Shown here: positions 1 to 7,665 of the stretch, piece by piece
Layout of the letters: each line of letters starts with the position of its first letter
Numbering within the stretch: position 1 is the stretch's first letter
Origin: Candidatus Eiseniibacteriota bacterium
GTDB lineage: Bacteria > Eisenbacteria > RBG-16-71-46
Direction of reading: 5' to 3'
Assembly (NCBI GenBank): GCA_023249815.1
Contig: JAHFBX010000006.1
Coordinates: forward strand, 1 to 24,418
DNA: 24,418 nt
The notes under the pieces: generated by a model
What the model was told of the DNA's origin: nothing
Databases searched by the model: none
What the model saw: the letters and a program-made list of their open reading frames with translations, nothing else
Program-made: the position numbers and the translations under genes

Positions 1-231
1 GCGGCGGCGTTCTACTCGCAGGACGCCCGGAACAGCGACCAGCGGGCGCACATGCTGTTCTACAGGGGAACCGGTCCGCACTTGAGTGATGCCTGGCTGT
101 GCGTGGAGGACCAGGCGGCCGAGGGCGGCGGCGACTTCAACTACAGCGACGACGTGTACCTGCTCGAGTTCTTCGCGCCCGTGCCGGTGGAACGGAGCAC
201 CTGGGGCGCGCTGAAGCAGCGGTTCCGGTAG
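1..231 (+). CDS. C-terminal fragment of an exported protein, DUF4114-like
   Basis: Frame 1 is open from the first base to a TAG at 229-231, giving the last 76 residues of a protein whose start lies left of the window. The stretch WLCVEDQ followed by GGGDFNYSDDVYLLE resembles the acidic, aromatic core of DUF4114-type domains (an ED pair, then GGD-F-N-D). Such domains are found in secreted or surface proteins and are thought to bind calcium. After it comes a short tail ending in TWGALKQRFR, which could be a conserved C-terminal tag, but I cannot confirm that. The gene is convergent with the VWA gene on the other strand, with 56 bases between their stops. The family assignment is tentative because only the C-terminus is visible; that this is a real coding end is more secure. 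Confidence 0.55.
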   Translation, partial: AAAFYSQDARNSDQRAHMLFYRGTGPHLSDAWLCVEDQAAEGGGDFNYSDDVYLLEFFAPVPVERSTWGALKQRFR

Positions 232-287
232 CCCTCCGTCGAGCCCCGGGACGCGAGGGGCGAGGGGCGACGCAGTAGGCGAACGAG

Positions 288-2432
288 CTACATCAGCCCC
301 CGCCGCCGGCGCCAGCCCCACTCCACGCTCAGCATCGCCACCACCATCGCGAACAACCACGGCGACTCCCACAGCCGCGTACTCGCGGTGCGAGGCCTGA
401 CGAGCGCACGCGAATCGAGCGCGCGCGCCCACGCCGCAGCGTCCTTGGCCACGCCGAAGCGGCCTCCGCTCGCCGCCGCGATCGCCGACATGGACGTACT
501 GTCCGGCTGCGCGCGCAACGCCTCGAGCGTCCAGCGGTCCACGACGAACTCGCCGCGCGCGCGGCCGAGTTCGCGTCCGTCGCGTGTCGCGCGCACGTTC
601 ACCTGCCAGCGGCCCGGGCCGGGTGACGGAAACGTCGCCGTGTAGGCACCGGGGCCGCCGGGCGCGAACGTGACGCGGCGCGACGCACCGCCGGGGCCGG
701 CGAGCTCGGCGCGGACCTCCGCGCCTCCGACCGGGTGGAAGCGCGCGTCCTGCAGCAGCGCGTCCAGCCGGACCGGCTCGCCGCCCGGCACCAGCCGGCG
801 CTCGGCGGTGACGCGCAGCAGCTCGCCGTGCACCGGCTCGGCGAGCCAGCGAACGGTCTTCCGCCACAGTCGCCGGCCGCGCTCGCCCGCCAGCTCGTCG
901 GTGCCGTCCAGCGACCAGCGCCAGAAGCCGGTGCCGTTGACGAGCAGCGCCTGACCGCGGCCCACGGCGCGCGCGAGCCAGAGGGGCGGTCCGCCGTCTC
1001 GTCCCGCGAGCAACAGCCGATCGGCACCGCCGGGCGCCAGGGCGCTCACGTCCGCGAGCGGTGCGGCCTCGCGCCAGGCGCGAGCGGCGCGAGCCGGGTC
1101 GTCATCCCATGCGAGCAGCTCGGCGCCGGCCTGTAACGGCTCCGGGCCGACCTGCGCGGCCGACTGCGCTCCCGACCGGAACACGAGATCGCGTCCGAGC
1201 TGGCCGCCCGCGAAACGCGCCGCCCCAGGTGCAGGCCCGGCGAGGAGCAGTAAGCCCCCGCCGCCGCGCACGAAGTTCGCCAGCCCCAAGTCGAGCGCGG
1301 GTCCCAAGTCCGCGACCGAGACCGCGTCCAGCACCACCACCGATTTACCCGTCAAGTCGCCGGGTGAAACCGAACCCGTGCTCGGACGCTCGAGTGCCTG
1401 CCATGCGCCGCTCGCCTCGCGCACGCGCGTGTCGAGCTCCACGGTCGAGTCCCCGGCGAGCGCGCGGCGCAGGAACGCGAGATCCCAGTTCAATCCGGAC
1501 GACAGCACGAGCACACCGAGCTTGCCGGGTGCGACAGGCACCACCACACCGTGCGCGTCGTCATCGGGCGAGATGTCACCCTCGAGTGGCGCGACGCGCG
1601 CCGTCCACAGCGCCAGTCCGGCGCGCGACGGCACCACGCGCAGTTCGGCCAGCGCCTCGGCGCCCGGGCCCGGCGCCGGCACCGTGGTGCGCGAGAGCTC
1701 GCGACCGCCGTCCTCCAGTCGGACCACGATCGGCGTGCCGCGTTCCTCGTCGCTCACGACGCGCACGCGCACGGGTGTGGCCTCGCCCACGCGCGCCTCG
1801 CTCGTGGCCTCCACCCCCGCGATGCCGCGGTCCACGCCGGTGCGCTCGCCGACCAGCAGCGTGTGCACGGGCGCGCCGAGCGCGCGTGCCGCGGCGACCG
1901 GGTCCTCGCCCGCGTTCACCGCGCCGTCCGAGATCAGGATGACGCCGTCCGGCCGCCGCTCCACGGGCAGGCGCGCGAGTTTGTTCAACACACTTCCCGG
2001 CGCCGTGGCGGCGCGCTCGCTCGTGGCACGCACGCTGTCGGCGAGCAGCGTTCCCGCGAACGCGCCCTCCTCGAGGCGCGCGCGCCCGCGGAGTGCCGAG
2101 CGCAGCTCGCCGAGCGCACGCTCGGCGGCCAGGTCGCGTGTGCCACCGCCCGCGCGCTCCGGCTGGTCCATGCTCAATGAGCGGTCGCGCAGCACGAGCA
2201 CGCGTGTGCCGGAGGCGGGGAGTGAGCGTTCCAGCACGGGCATCGCGAGCAGCCACGCCAGCAGCGCGAGCGCGCCCCAGCGCAGCAGCGACAGCGCGCG
2301 CCGCGTGAGGGGTGCCAACGGCGGCATCCGGAACGCGTAGGCCCAACGGGCCAGCACGACGAACGCGACCGTCGCGAGCACCAGCCAGGCCCAAGGAGCG
2401 TTCGGCGCCAGGTGGAGCGACAGACCGATCAC
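288..2432 (-). CDS. Membrane-anchored VWA-domain protein with GATase1-like region
   Basis: This 714-residue protein has two N-terminal membrane segments (about residues 13-33 and 46-66) and one at the C-terminus (about 690-706) followed by an RRRR cluster, so the large middle part is probably periplasmic. A von Willebrand A domain begins near residue 77. Its metal-site motif DRSLS (D83, S85, S87) fits DxSxS, and VILISDG at 164-170 is a typical later strand. Further on, about 363-400, the pattern VVVLDAVSVADLG then NFVRGGGGLLLLAGP looks like the class I glutamine amidotransferase-like fold often found in this family; I see no catalytic cysteine. The rest looks like beta-sandwich domains. The start is GTG, one base after the stop of the DUF4388 gene, so the two are probably coupled. 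Its exact role is unknown; relatives are often called BatA-like or simply VWA proteins. Confidence 0.8.
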   Translation of the reverse strand: MIGLSLHLAPNAPWAWLVLATVAFVVLARWAYAFRMPPLAPLTRRALSLLRWGALALLAWLLAMPVLERSLPASGTRVLVLRDRSLSMDQPERAGGGTRDLAAERALGELRSALRGRARLEEGAFAGTLLADSVRATSERAATAPGSVLNKLARLPVERRPDGVILISDGAVNAGEDPVAAARALGAPVHTLLVGERTGVDRGIAGVEATSEARVGEATPVRVRVVSDEERGTPIVVRLEDGGRELSRTTVPAPGPGAEALAELRVVPSRAGLALWTARVAPLEGDISPDDDAHGVVVPVAPGKLGVLVLSSGLNWDLAFLRRALAGDSTVELDTRVREASGAWQALERPSTGSVSPGDLTGKSVVVLDAVSVADLGPALDLGLANFVRGGGGLLLLAGPAPGAARFAGGQLGRDLVFRSGAQSAAQVGPEPLQAGAELLAWDDDPARAARAWREAAPLADVSALAPGGADRLLLAGRDGGPPLWLARAVGRGQALLVNGTGFWRWSLDGTDELAGERGRRLWRKTVRWLAEPVHGELLRVTAERRLVPGGEPVRLDALLQDARFHPVGGAEVRAELAGPGGASRRVTFAPGGPGAYTATFPSPGPGRWQVNVRATRDGRELGRARGEFVVDRWTLEALRAQPDSTSMSAIAAASGGRFGVAKDAAAWARALDSRALVRPRTASTRLWESPWLFAMVVAMLSVEWGWRRRRGLM

Positions 2433-2433
2433 G

Positions 2434-2952
2434 CTATTCCGTGGTCTCGCCGGCGCGCACGGCCCGCTCCTGGTCGGCGAGGCGCAGGCCCTCGAGGATC
2501 AGCCGCTCCAGATCGAGGTCGAGCGTGATGTCCTCATTCTCCGCCGTTTCGCCCGGCAGGAAACGGAAGTGCCCGTCGCGCCACAGGATCACGTTGTAGA
2601 CGATGCGGCGGAGCACCTCGTGCACTGCGGCCGTGACCTGTTCGCGCGAAGCATCACCCTGATCCACCAGCAGCTCACCGACGCGGCGGTGCGGTTCGCC
2701 GCGCTGCCGATCGAGCGCGCGGCCGAGCGCCTGGGCACTGACGATGCCCTTGTGCTGCAGCAGCTCGCCCGCGCGCACGGACAGCCCGCTCGTGCGCGCG
2801 AACACCGGGCGGCCGCGCTCGTACCACAGGTCCACGCGTTCCGAGTCGCGCGTGAACTCGAGCCGGCCCGCGGCCTGCGCGAGCTGCAGCAGCTGCAGCA
2901 CTTCGGACGGGAAGAAGTGCGCGAGGTCCCCCTCGAGCGCGACGGGTCTCAT
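2434..2952 (-). CDS. DUF4388 domain protein
   Basis: The protein has 172 residues from the ATG at 2952. The first hundred residues fit DUF4388 (PatA N-terminal-like): LEGDLAHFF near the start, then a helix-rich part, GRLEF and LWYERGRPVFA. Residues 60-120 contain two copies of a GELL-x-(Q/D)-x-G pattern (GELLQHKGIVSAQAL and GELLVDQGDASREQV), which resembles the helical N-terminal repeats of type II/IV secretion ATPases. No DNA-binding or enzyme motif is visible. In other bacteria such domains occur in regulatory and gliding- or motility-related proteins. An in-frame GTG at 2988 would add 12 residues overlapping the preceding gene, but a strong GGAGGG lies five bases before the ATG, so I take the ATG. 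It is 13 bases after the phosphatidyltransferase stop and one base before the VWA start. Confidence 0.8.
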   Translation of the reverse strand: MRPVALEGDLAHFFPSEVLQLLQLAQAAGRLEFTRDSERVDLWYERGRPVFARTSGLSVRAGELLQHKGIVSAQALGRALDRQRGEPHRRVGELLVDQGDASREQVTAAVHEVLRRIVYNVILWRDGHFRFLPGETAENEDITLDLDLERLILEGLRLADQERAVRAGETTE

Positions 2953-2957
2953 CGGTT

Positions 2958-2963
2958 CCCTCC
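2958..2963 (-). promoter_or_regulatory. Ribosome binding site of the DUF4388 gene
   Basis: On the minus strand GGAGGG stands five bases before the ATG at 2952 and just after the TGA of the upstream gene (2968-2966). This decides the start in favour of ATG 2952 over GTG 2988 and suggests coupled translation. Confidence 0.75.
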
Positions 2964-2965
2964 GG

Positions 2966-3877
2966 TCATGCGCGCCACTGGACGTCACGCACGACGCGAT
3001 CGTTCTGGCGCGCCGCTCCCGTGAGCAGGCGCAGGTTGTACCACCCGAGGACGAGCACCTGGAGCACGGTGGCCGAGAGCATCAAGCCGAGCGCGATCTC
3101 GGTCAGGCGCGTGAGTCCTGCGCCCACCGGGCCGCGCACGGCCACGAGCAGCGTGAACAGCGCGATCAGGCAGGTCATGATCACGCCGGTCATGCGTCCG
3201 AACCACGTCGGCCGGATGCGCAGCGGTCCCACGAACAGGTAGAGACCGGCCGCACCCACGACGAGGATGCCGTAACGGAGCACCGCCACCCAGAACACCC
3301 AAGAGTGAAGCAGCTGTGCTGCCGCGAGCCCGGCGAGTGCGGTCAGGTTGAACACGATGTCCACGAGCGGATCGAGCACGCTGCCGAGCGGCGTGGTCTG
3401 GTGCCAGCGGCGCGCGAGCCAGCCGTCGACGACGTCGGTGAGCGACGCGAACACGTAGATGCCGAACGCCCATGCGAAGTGGCGCTCCTCGAGGAACACG
3501 GCGATGCCGGGCACGAGCGCGACGCGCGCGAGCGTGAGCATGAGCGGTACGTTCAGGCCCGAGAGCCGGTGGCCTTCGCTGTCACGCAGGTGGCCCAGGA
3601 ACAGCGACACGAACATGAACGCGGGCAGCACCCACAGCGCGGTGTTGACGAAGAACCGCTCGGCGAGCGCGCGGTCCCAGGCGAGCGCGATGCCGACGCT
3701 GGCGAGGAACGCCGCGGCGAAGTAGCTGACGGCCACCGCCCAGATCGATCGCACCGCGTTGGGGTTGGCAAGCCATTCCGCGCGGACGCGCGCGCCCACC
3801 TGCCGGACGTAACGGACGAGCGCGGGCGCTGCGAAGTGCTCGCGCCGCAACTCGACCAGGTACTCCTCGATGAACAT
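2966..3877 (-). CDS. CDP-alcohol phosphatidyltransferase family membrane protein
   Basis: This 303-residue integral membrane enzyme would transfer a phosphatidyl (or other phospho-alcohol) group from a CDP-activated lipid to an alcohol. The complete family signature is present: D148, then D151-G152, A155-R156, G165, D169 and D173, with the exact DxxDGxxAR(x8)GxxxDxxxD spacing. The four aspartates are the metal-binding and catalytic residues known for the family. Several hydrophobic segments surround it (about 43-68, 76-96, 110-127, 135-147, 175-215, 230-247, 262-280). The roughly 45-residue cytoplasmic N-terminal region and an extra pair of helices before the signature make it longer than a minimal PgsA or PssA. 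The acceptor alcohol cannot be read from the sequence. It follows the glycosyltransferase gene after 101 bases and precedes the DUF4388 gene. Confidence 0.88.
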   Translation of the reverse strand: MFIEEYLVELRREHFAAPALVRYVRQVGARVRAEWLANPNAVRSIWAVAVSYFAAAFLASVGIALAWDRALAERFFVNTALWVLPAFMFVSLFLGHLRDSEGHRLSGLNVPLMLTLARVALVPGIAVFLEERHFAWAFGIYVFASLTDVVDGWLARRWHQTTPLGSVLDPLVDIVFNLTALAGLAAAQLLHSWVFWVAVLRYGILVVGAAGLYLFVGPLRIRPTWFGRMTGVIMTCLIALFTLLVAVRGPVGAGLTRLTEIALGLMLSATVLQVLVLGWYNLRLLTGAARQNDRVVRDVQWRA

Positions 3878-3978
3878 GCCGCCCCCCGTGGGTTCGAGCC
3901 GCGGAGTCTATGACGCGCCCGCCGCGCCTGCCAGCGGCCGTTTCCCCGCGCGGCGCGCGACGGCACCGGCGCGGTGGG

Positions 3979-4683
3979 TCAGCCTCCGAATCGCACGCGA
4001 ACGATCGTGGCGAGGATCTTGGCGCCGGCACGAGCCGAGCCCACGAGCGTCCCGGCGATCTTCGAGCGCCCGTGGCGACGACGGCGGTAACTCACGGGCA
4101 CCTCGACGGTGCGCACGCCGCGGGCGGCCGCGCGCGCCTGCATCTCCACGGTCCAGCCGAAGTCGCGGTCGCGCATCCCGAGCGACTCGAGCGTGGCCCA
4201 GCGAACGGCCCGGAACGGGCCCAGGTCGGTGGCGCGCGCGCCCCACAGCAGCCGGAGCAGTGCGGGGGCCAGCCAGTTGCCGAATGCCTGAACGGCCGTG
4301 AACGCCCCCGGCTCGCGTGCTCCGAGCGTGCGCGAGCCGATCACCAGATCCGCCCCGCCGGCCACGAGCGGCGCCAGGAGTCGCGGCAGCTCGGAGGGAT
4401 CGTCGCTGTGGTCCCCGTCCACGAACACGACCGCGTCGGGCGGTGCGCCGCGCAGGTGCGCCAGGCCTCCGAGGCAGGCGCGGCCGTAGCCCGCCACGGG
4501 CTCGGCCACGACCTGCGCGCCCGCCGCCCGCGCGACCGCCGCCGTGCCGTCGCGCGAGCCGTTGTCCACGACCACGACCTGACGCACGCTCCAACCCTCT
4601 CCGGAACGCGGAAGCCCCGCCAGGACGAATGGCAGGGCTTCCTGCTCGTCTCGAGCCGGGATCAGGATGTCGATCGTGAGCAT
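3979..4683 (-). CDS. Family 2 glycosyltransferase, DPM/DPG-synthase type
   Basis: The 234-residue soluble GT-A enzyme begins with the typical strand TIDILIPARDEQEALPFVL. It has VVVVDNGSRDGT at 36-47 for nucleotide binding, the metal-binding DGD at 89-91, and DLVIGSRTLG at 112-121. TDLGPFRAV (152-160) and FGWTVEMQARA (175-185) form the acceptor and catalytic region seen in polyprenyl-phosphate sugar transferases of the dolichol-phosphate mannose synthase group. There is no C-terminal membrane pair, unlike GtrB-type enzymes. The start ATG at 4683 has no clear Shine-Dalgarno site and lies 24 bases after the PPDK stop. The likely job is adding a sugar to a lipid carrier or surface glycan; donor and acceptor are unknown. 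Confidence 0.88.
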   Translation of the reverse strand: MLTIDILIPARDEQEALPFVLAGLPRSGEGWSVRQVVVVDNGSRDGTAAVARAAGAQVVAEPVAGYGRACLGGLAHLRGAPPDAVVFVDGDHSDDPSELPRLLAPLVAGGADLVIGSRTLGAREPGAFTAVQAFGNWLAPALLRLLWGARATDLGPFRAVRWATLESLGMRDRDFGWTVEMQARAAARGVRTVEVPVSYRRRRHGRSKIAGTLVGSARAGAKILATIVRVRFGG

Positions 4684-4707
4684 GTCGCGTCGCGTGTGAC
4701 CGCGGCG

Positions 4708-7593
4708 TCAGCGGCGATCCGCCTCCTTCGTCGAACCGCGCACCGCGGCCTGCGCCGCGGCCAGCCGTGCGATCGGTACGCGGAACGGCGAGCACGACAC
4801 GTAGTCGAGCCCCGCACGGTGACAGAACTCCACGCTCGCCGGGTCGCCGCCGTGTTCGCCGCAGATGCCGAGCTTCAACTTCGCGCGCGCCTTGCGTCCG
4901 CCCTTCACCGCCAGCTGCATGAGCGCGCCCACGCCCTCCTGGTCCAGCGAAACGAACGGGTCGTTCGCGAGCACCTTCCGCTCGACGTACTCGGGCAGGA
5001 ACTTGCCGGCGTCGTCGCGCGAGAACCCGAACGCCATCTGCGTGAGGTCGTTCGTGCCGAACGAGAAGAACTCGGCCACGCCGGCGATGCGCTCGGCGGT
5101 GACCGCCGCGCGCGGCACCTCGATCATGGTCCCGACCAAGTACTTCACCGTGACGCCCTTCTGCCGCATGGTGTCTTCCGCGACACGACGCACGATTGCC
5201 GCCTGGTCGGCCAGCTCCTGCACCGTGCCGACGAGCGGGATCATGACCTCGGGGATCACGGTGCCACCCTTCGCGGTCACCTCGCACGCCGCCTCGAAGA
5301 TGGCGCGCGCCTGCATCTCGGTGATGGCCGGGTAGGTGATGCCGAGCCGGCAGCCGCGGTGGCCGAGCATGGGGTTGAACTCGTGCAGCTCCTCGACGCG
5401 CTGCAGCAGCTCGGGCATGCCCTTCTTGAGCTGGGCGACGGTGAGCCGGTAGCGCTTTGCCATGTCCTTCTTCTGCGCGGCGGTCGCACGCGGCAGCCGC
5501 GCGATGTCCACCATGAGCTCTTCTCGCTTCGGCAGGAACTCGTGGAGCGGCGGGTCCAGCGTGCGGATGGTCACCGGGAAGCCGTTCATGGCCTTGAACA
5601 GCCCGCGGAAGTCGGCGCGCTGGAACGGCAGCAGCTTGGCGAGCGCGCCGGTGTAGTCCTTGAGCGGCACCGCGAGTTCCTGCTTGAGCTTCGCGATCTC
5701 GGCCTTGATGCCGCGCGCCTCCGACGGCGTCGCGCCCTCGAGCGCCTTGACGCGCGCGTCGAGCTTGTTCTGGAGCGCCTTCGCTCGCGGCGCGGCCATG
5801 ATCATACGCACCACCTGCGGCAGCCGCTCCTCGGCGAAGAACATGTGCTCCGTGCGGCAGAGCCCGATGCCCTCGGCGCCGAACGCGCGCGCCTTGAGCG
5901 CGTCACGCGGCACGTCGGCATTCGCGCGCACGCCAAGCTTCCGGTGCTTGTCGACGATCGTCATGAACGCACCGAACTCGCCCGACACCTCGGCCTCGAT
6001 CGTGGGCACGGCACCCTGGAGCACGCGGCCGGTGGAGCCGTCCAGCGTGATCCAATCGCCCTCCTTGACGACGACGCCGTCCACCGTCATGCGCCGGCCG
6101 TGCTCGTCCACGTGCACCGCGCCCGCGCCCGAGACGCACGGCTTGCCCATGCCACGCGCCACCACCGCGGCGTGCGACGTCATGCCGCCGGTCGCGGTGA
6201 GGATGCCCTGCGCCGCATCCATGCCGTGGATGTCGTCCGGCGTGGTCTCCTTGCGCACGAGGATGACCTTGTCCTTGCGCGCGCCGCGCTCCGCGGCCGT
6301 GTCCGCGTCGAACACCGCCTGGCCCACCGCCGCGCCGGGCGAGGCCGCGAGACCGGTGGCGAGTAGCCGCACTTTCGCCCTGGGGTCCAGTCGCGGGTGC
6401 AGCAGGTGATCGAGCGAGGCCGGCTCCACGCGAAGGATGGCCTCCGCCTCGGTGATCAGGCCTTCCGCGACCATCTCCACCGCGATGCGCACCGCGGCCT
6501 GCGCCGTGCGCTTGCCGTTTCGCGTCTGGAGCAGGTAGAGCTTGCCCTGTTCGATCGTGAACTCGAAGTCCTGGACGTCCCGGTAGTGCTTCTCCAGTCG
6601 CGACGTGATGTCGCGAAGCTGGCGGTAGACGCCCGGCATCTCGCGCTCGAGCTTGGCGATCGGCTGCGGCGTGCGTACGCCCGCCACGACGTCCTCGCCC
6701 TGCGCGTTGGTGAGGTACTCGCCGTAGAACTGGTGCTCGCCCGTGGACGGGTTGCGCGTGAAGCCCACGCCGGTGCCACTCGTGTCGCCCATGTTGCCGA
6801 ACACCATGGCCTGCACGTTCACCGCGGTGCCGATGTCGTCGGGGATGCCGTTCTGCTTGCGGTAATAGATCGCGCGGTCGTTGTCCCACGAGCGGAACAC
6901 CGCGTCGCGCGCCATCGCGAGCTGCTCGCGGGGATCCTGCGGGAAGTCGCGGCCGGCGCGCTTGCGCACGTGGCGCTTGAACTCGAGCGCCAGCTGCTCC
7001 AGGTCCGCCGCGGACAGGTCGGTGTCGAGCTGCACCCGGCGGCGCTTCTTGGCCGCGGTGATGAGCGTCTCGAACTCGTGCTTCTCGAAGTCCATGACGA
7101 CCGAGGCGAACATCTGGATGAAGCGGCGATAACAATCCCACGCGAAGCGGGCGTTCCCGGTCTTCGCGGCGAGGCCCTCAACCGAGCGGTCGTTCAACCC
7201 CAGGTTCAGGACGGTGTCCATCATGCCGGGCATCGAGAACTTGGCGCCCGAACGTACCGACACTAGCAATGGATCGGACGAGTCGCCCAAGCTGCGGCCG
7301 ATCGTGCGCTCGAGCTGGGCGAGCGTCTCGTCCTGCTGCGAGGCGAACCCCTCGGGCAGGCGGCGGCCGTTCGCGTGGTAGTGCCGGCACACCGACGTCG
7401 TGATGGTGAATCCGGGCGGCACCGGCACGCCGGCGTTCGTCATCTCGGCGAGCCCGGCGCCCTTGCCGCCCAGTACGTCCTTCATGTCGCCGTGGCCGTC
7501 CGAGTGCCCCTCCCCGAAGAAGTAGACGAAGCGCTCGCCCGAAGCTGGCGCGCTCGCGTTCGCCACGGTGATCTCGCTGTCGGTGGTACTCAT
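4708..7593 (-). CDS. ppdK: Pyruvate, phosphate dikinase
   Basis: PPDK interconverts pyruvate, ATP and phosphate with PEP, AMP and pyrophosphate, in glycolysis or gluconeogenesis in the cytoplasm. The 961-residue protein has the N-terminal ATP-grasp part (LGGKGAGLAEM at 41-51, SVRSGAKFSMPGMMDT at 112-127), the phosphohistidine domain with catalytic H474 in GGMTSHAAVVARGMGKP (469-485), and the C-terminal PEP/pyruvate barrel. The barrel shows GIGLCRTEHMFF (575-586), NPMLGHRGCRLG (740-751), SFGTNDLTQMAFGFSRDD (844-861) and catalytic C911 in GICGEHGGDP. It is longer than the usual 870-910 residues: about 20 extra residues at the N-terminus and about 40 charged, helix-like residues at 601-652 before LLPFQRADF. 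A good GGAGG (7602-7606) stands eight bases before the ATG. It follows the M16 pair after 72 bases; no PPDK regulatory protein gene is in view. Confidence 0.96.
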   Translation of the reverse strand: MSTTDSEITVANASAPASGERFVYFFGEGHSDGHGDMKDVLGGKGAGLAEMTNAGVPVPPGFTITTSVCRHYHANGRRLPEGFASQQDETLAQLERTIGRSLGDSSDPLLVSVRSGAKFSMPGMMDTVLNLGLNDRSVEGLAAKTGNARFAWDCYRRFIQMFASVVMDFEKHEFETLITAAKKRRRVQLDTDLSAADLEQLALEFKRHVRKRAGRDFPQDPREQLAMARDAVFRSWDNDRAIYYRKQNGIPDDIGTAVNVQAMVFGNMGDTSGTGVGFTRNPSTGEHQFYGEYLTNAQGEDVVAGVRTPQPIAKLEREMPGVYRQLRDITSRLEKHYRDVQDFEFTIEQGKLYLLQTRNGKRTAQAAVRIAVEMVAEGLITEAEAILRVEPASLDHLLHPRLDPRAKVRLLATGLAASPGAAVGQAVFDADTAAERGARKDKVILVRKETTPDDIHGMDAAQGILTATGGMTSHAAVVARGMGKPCVSGAGAVHVDEHGRRMTVDGVVVKEGDWITLDGSTGRVLQGAVPTIEAEVSGEFGAFMTIVDKHRKLGVRANADVPRDALKARAFGAEGIGLCRTEHMFFAEERLPQVVRMIMAAPRAKALQNKLDARVKALEGATPSEARGIKAEIAKLKQELAVPLKDYTGALAKLLPFQRADFRGLFKAMNGFPVTIRTLDPPLHEFLPKREELMVDIARLPRATAAQKKDMAKRYRLTVAQLKKGMPELLQRVEELHEFNPMLGHRGCRLGITYPAITEMQARAIFEAACEVTAKGGTVIPEVMIPLVGTVQELADQAAIVRRVAEDTMRQKGVTVKYLVGTMIEVPRAAVTAERIAGVAEFFSFGTNDLTQMAFGFSRDDAGKFLPEYVERKVLANDPFVSLDQEGVGALMQLAVKGGRKARAKLKLGICGEHGGDPASVEFCHRAGLDYVSCSPFRVPIARLAAAQAAVRGSTKEADRR

Positions 7594-7635
7594 CGCGCCA
7601 ACCTCCCTATTCGCATCGCCACTCGCGTCGCCAGA

Positions 7636-7652
7636 GCGGGCTTCGTGCCCGC
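7636..7652. other. Small hairpin between M16-like gene and PPDK gene
   Basis: A perfect six-base stem (GCGGGC/GCCCGC) with a five-base loop lies in the 72-base gap between the M16-like stop and the PPDK start. There is no T-run after it in either direction, so it is at best a weak or attenuating structure and may be chance in such GC-rich DNA. Confidence 0.25.
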
Positions 7653-7665
7653 CGGGGACGCCAGC

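Noticed and set aside
243..261. Possible terminator between the convergent genes
   Set aside because: Only a five-base GCCCC/GGGGC stem with a nine-base loop and no T-run; easily chance at this GC content.
3888..3913. Plus-strand sequence GGGTTCGAGCCGCGG, whose translation RGFEPRSL resembles that of the 3' end of a tRNA gene
   Set aside because: The five bases on each side of the TTCGAGC loop do not pair as a T-stem, and no anticodon or D arm lies upstream, where the start of the phosphatidyltransferase gene is found on the other strand.
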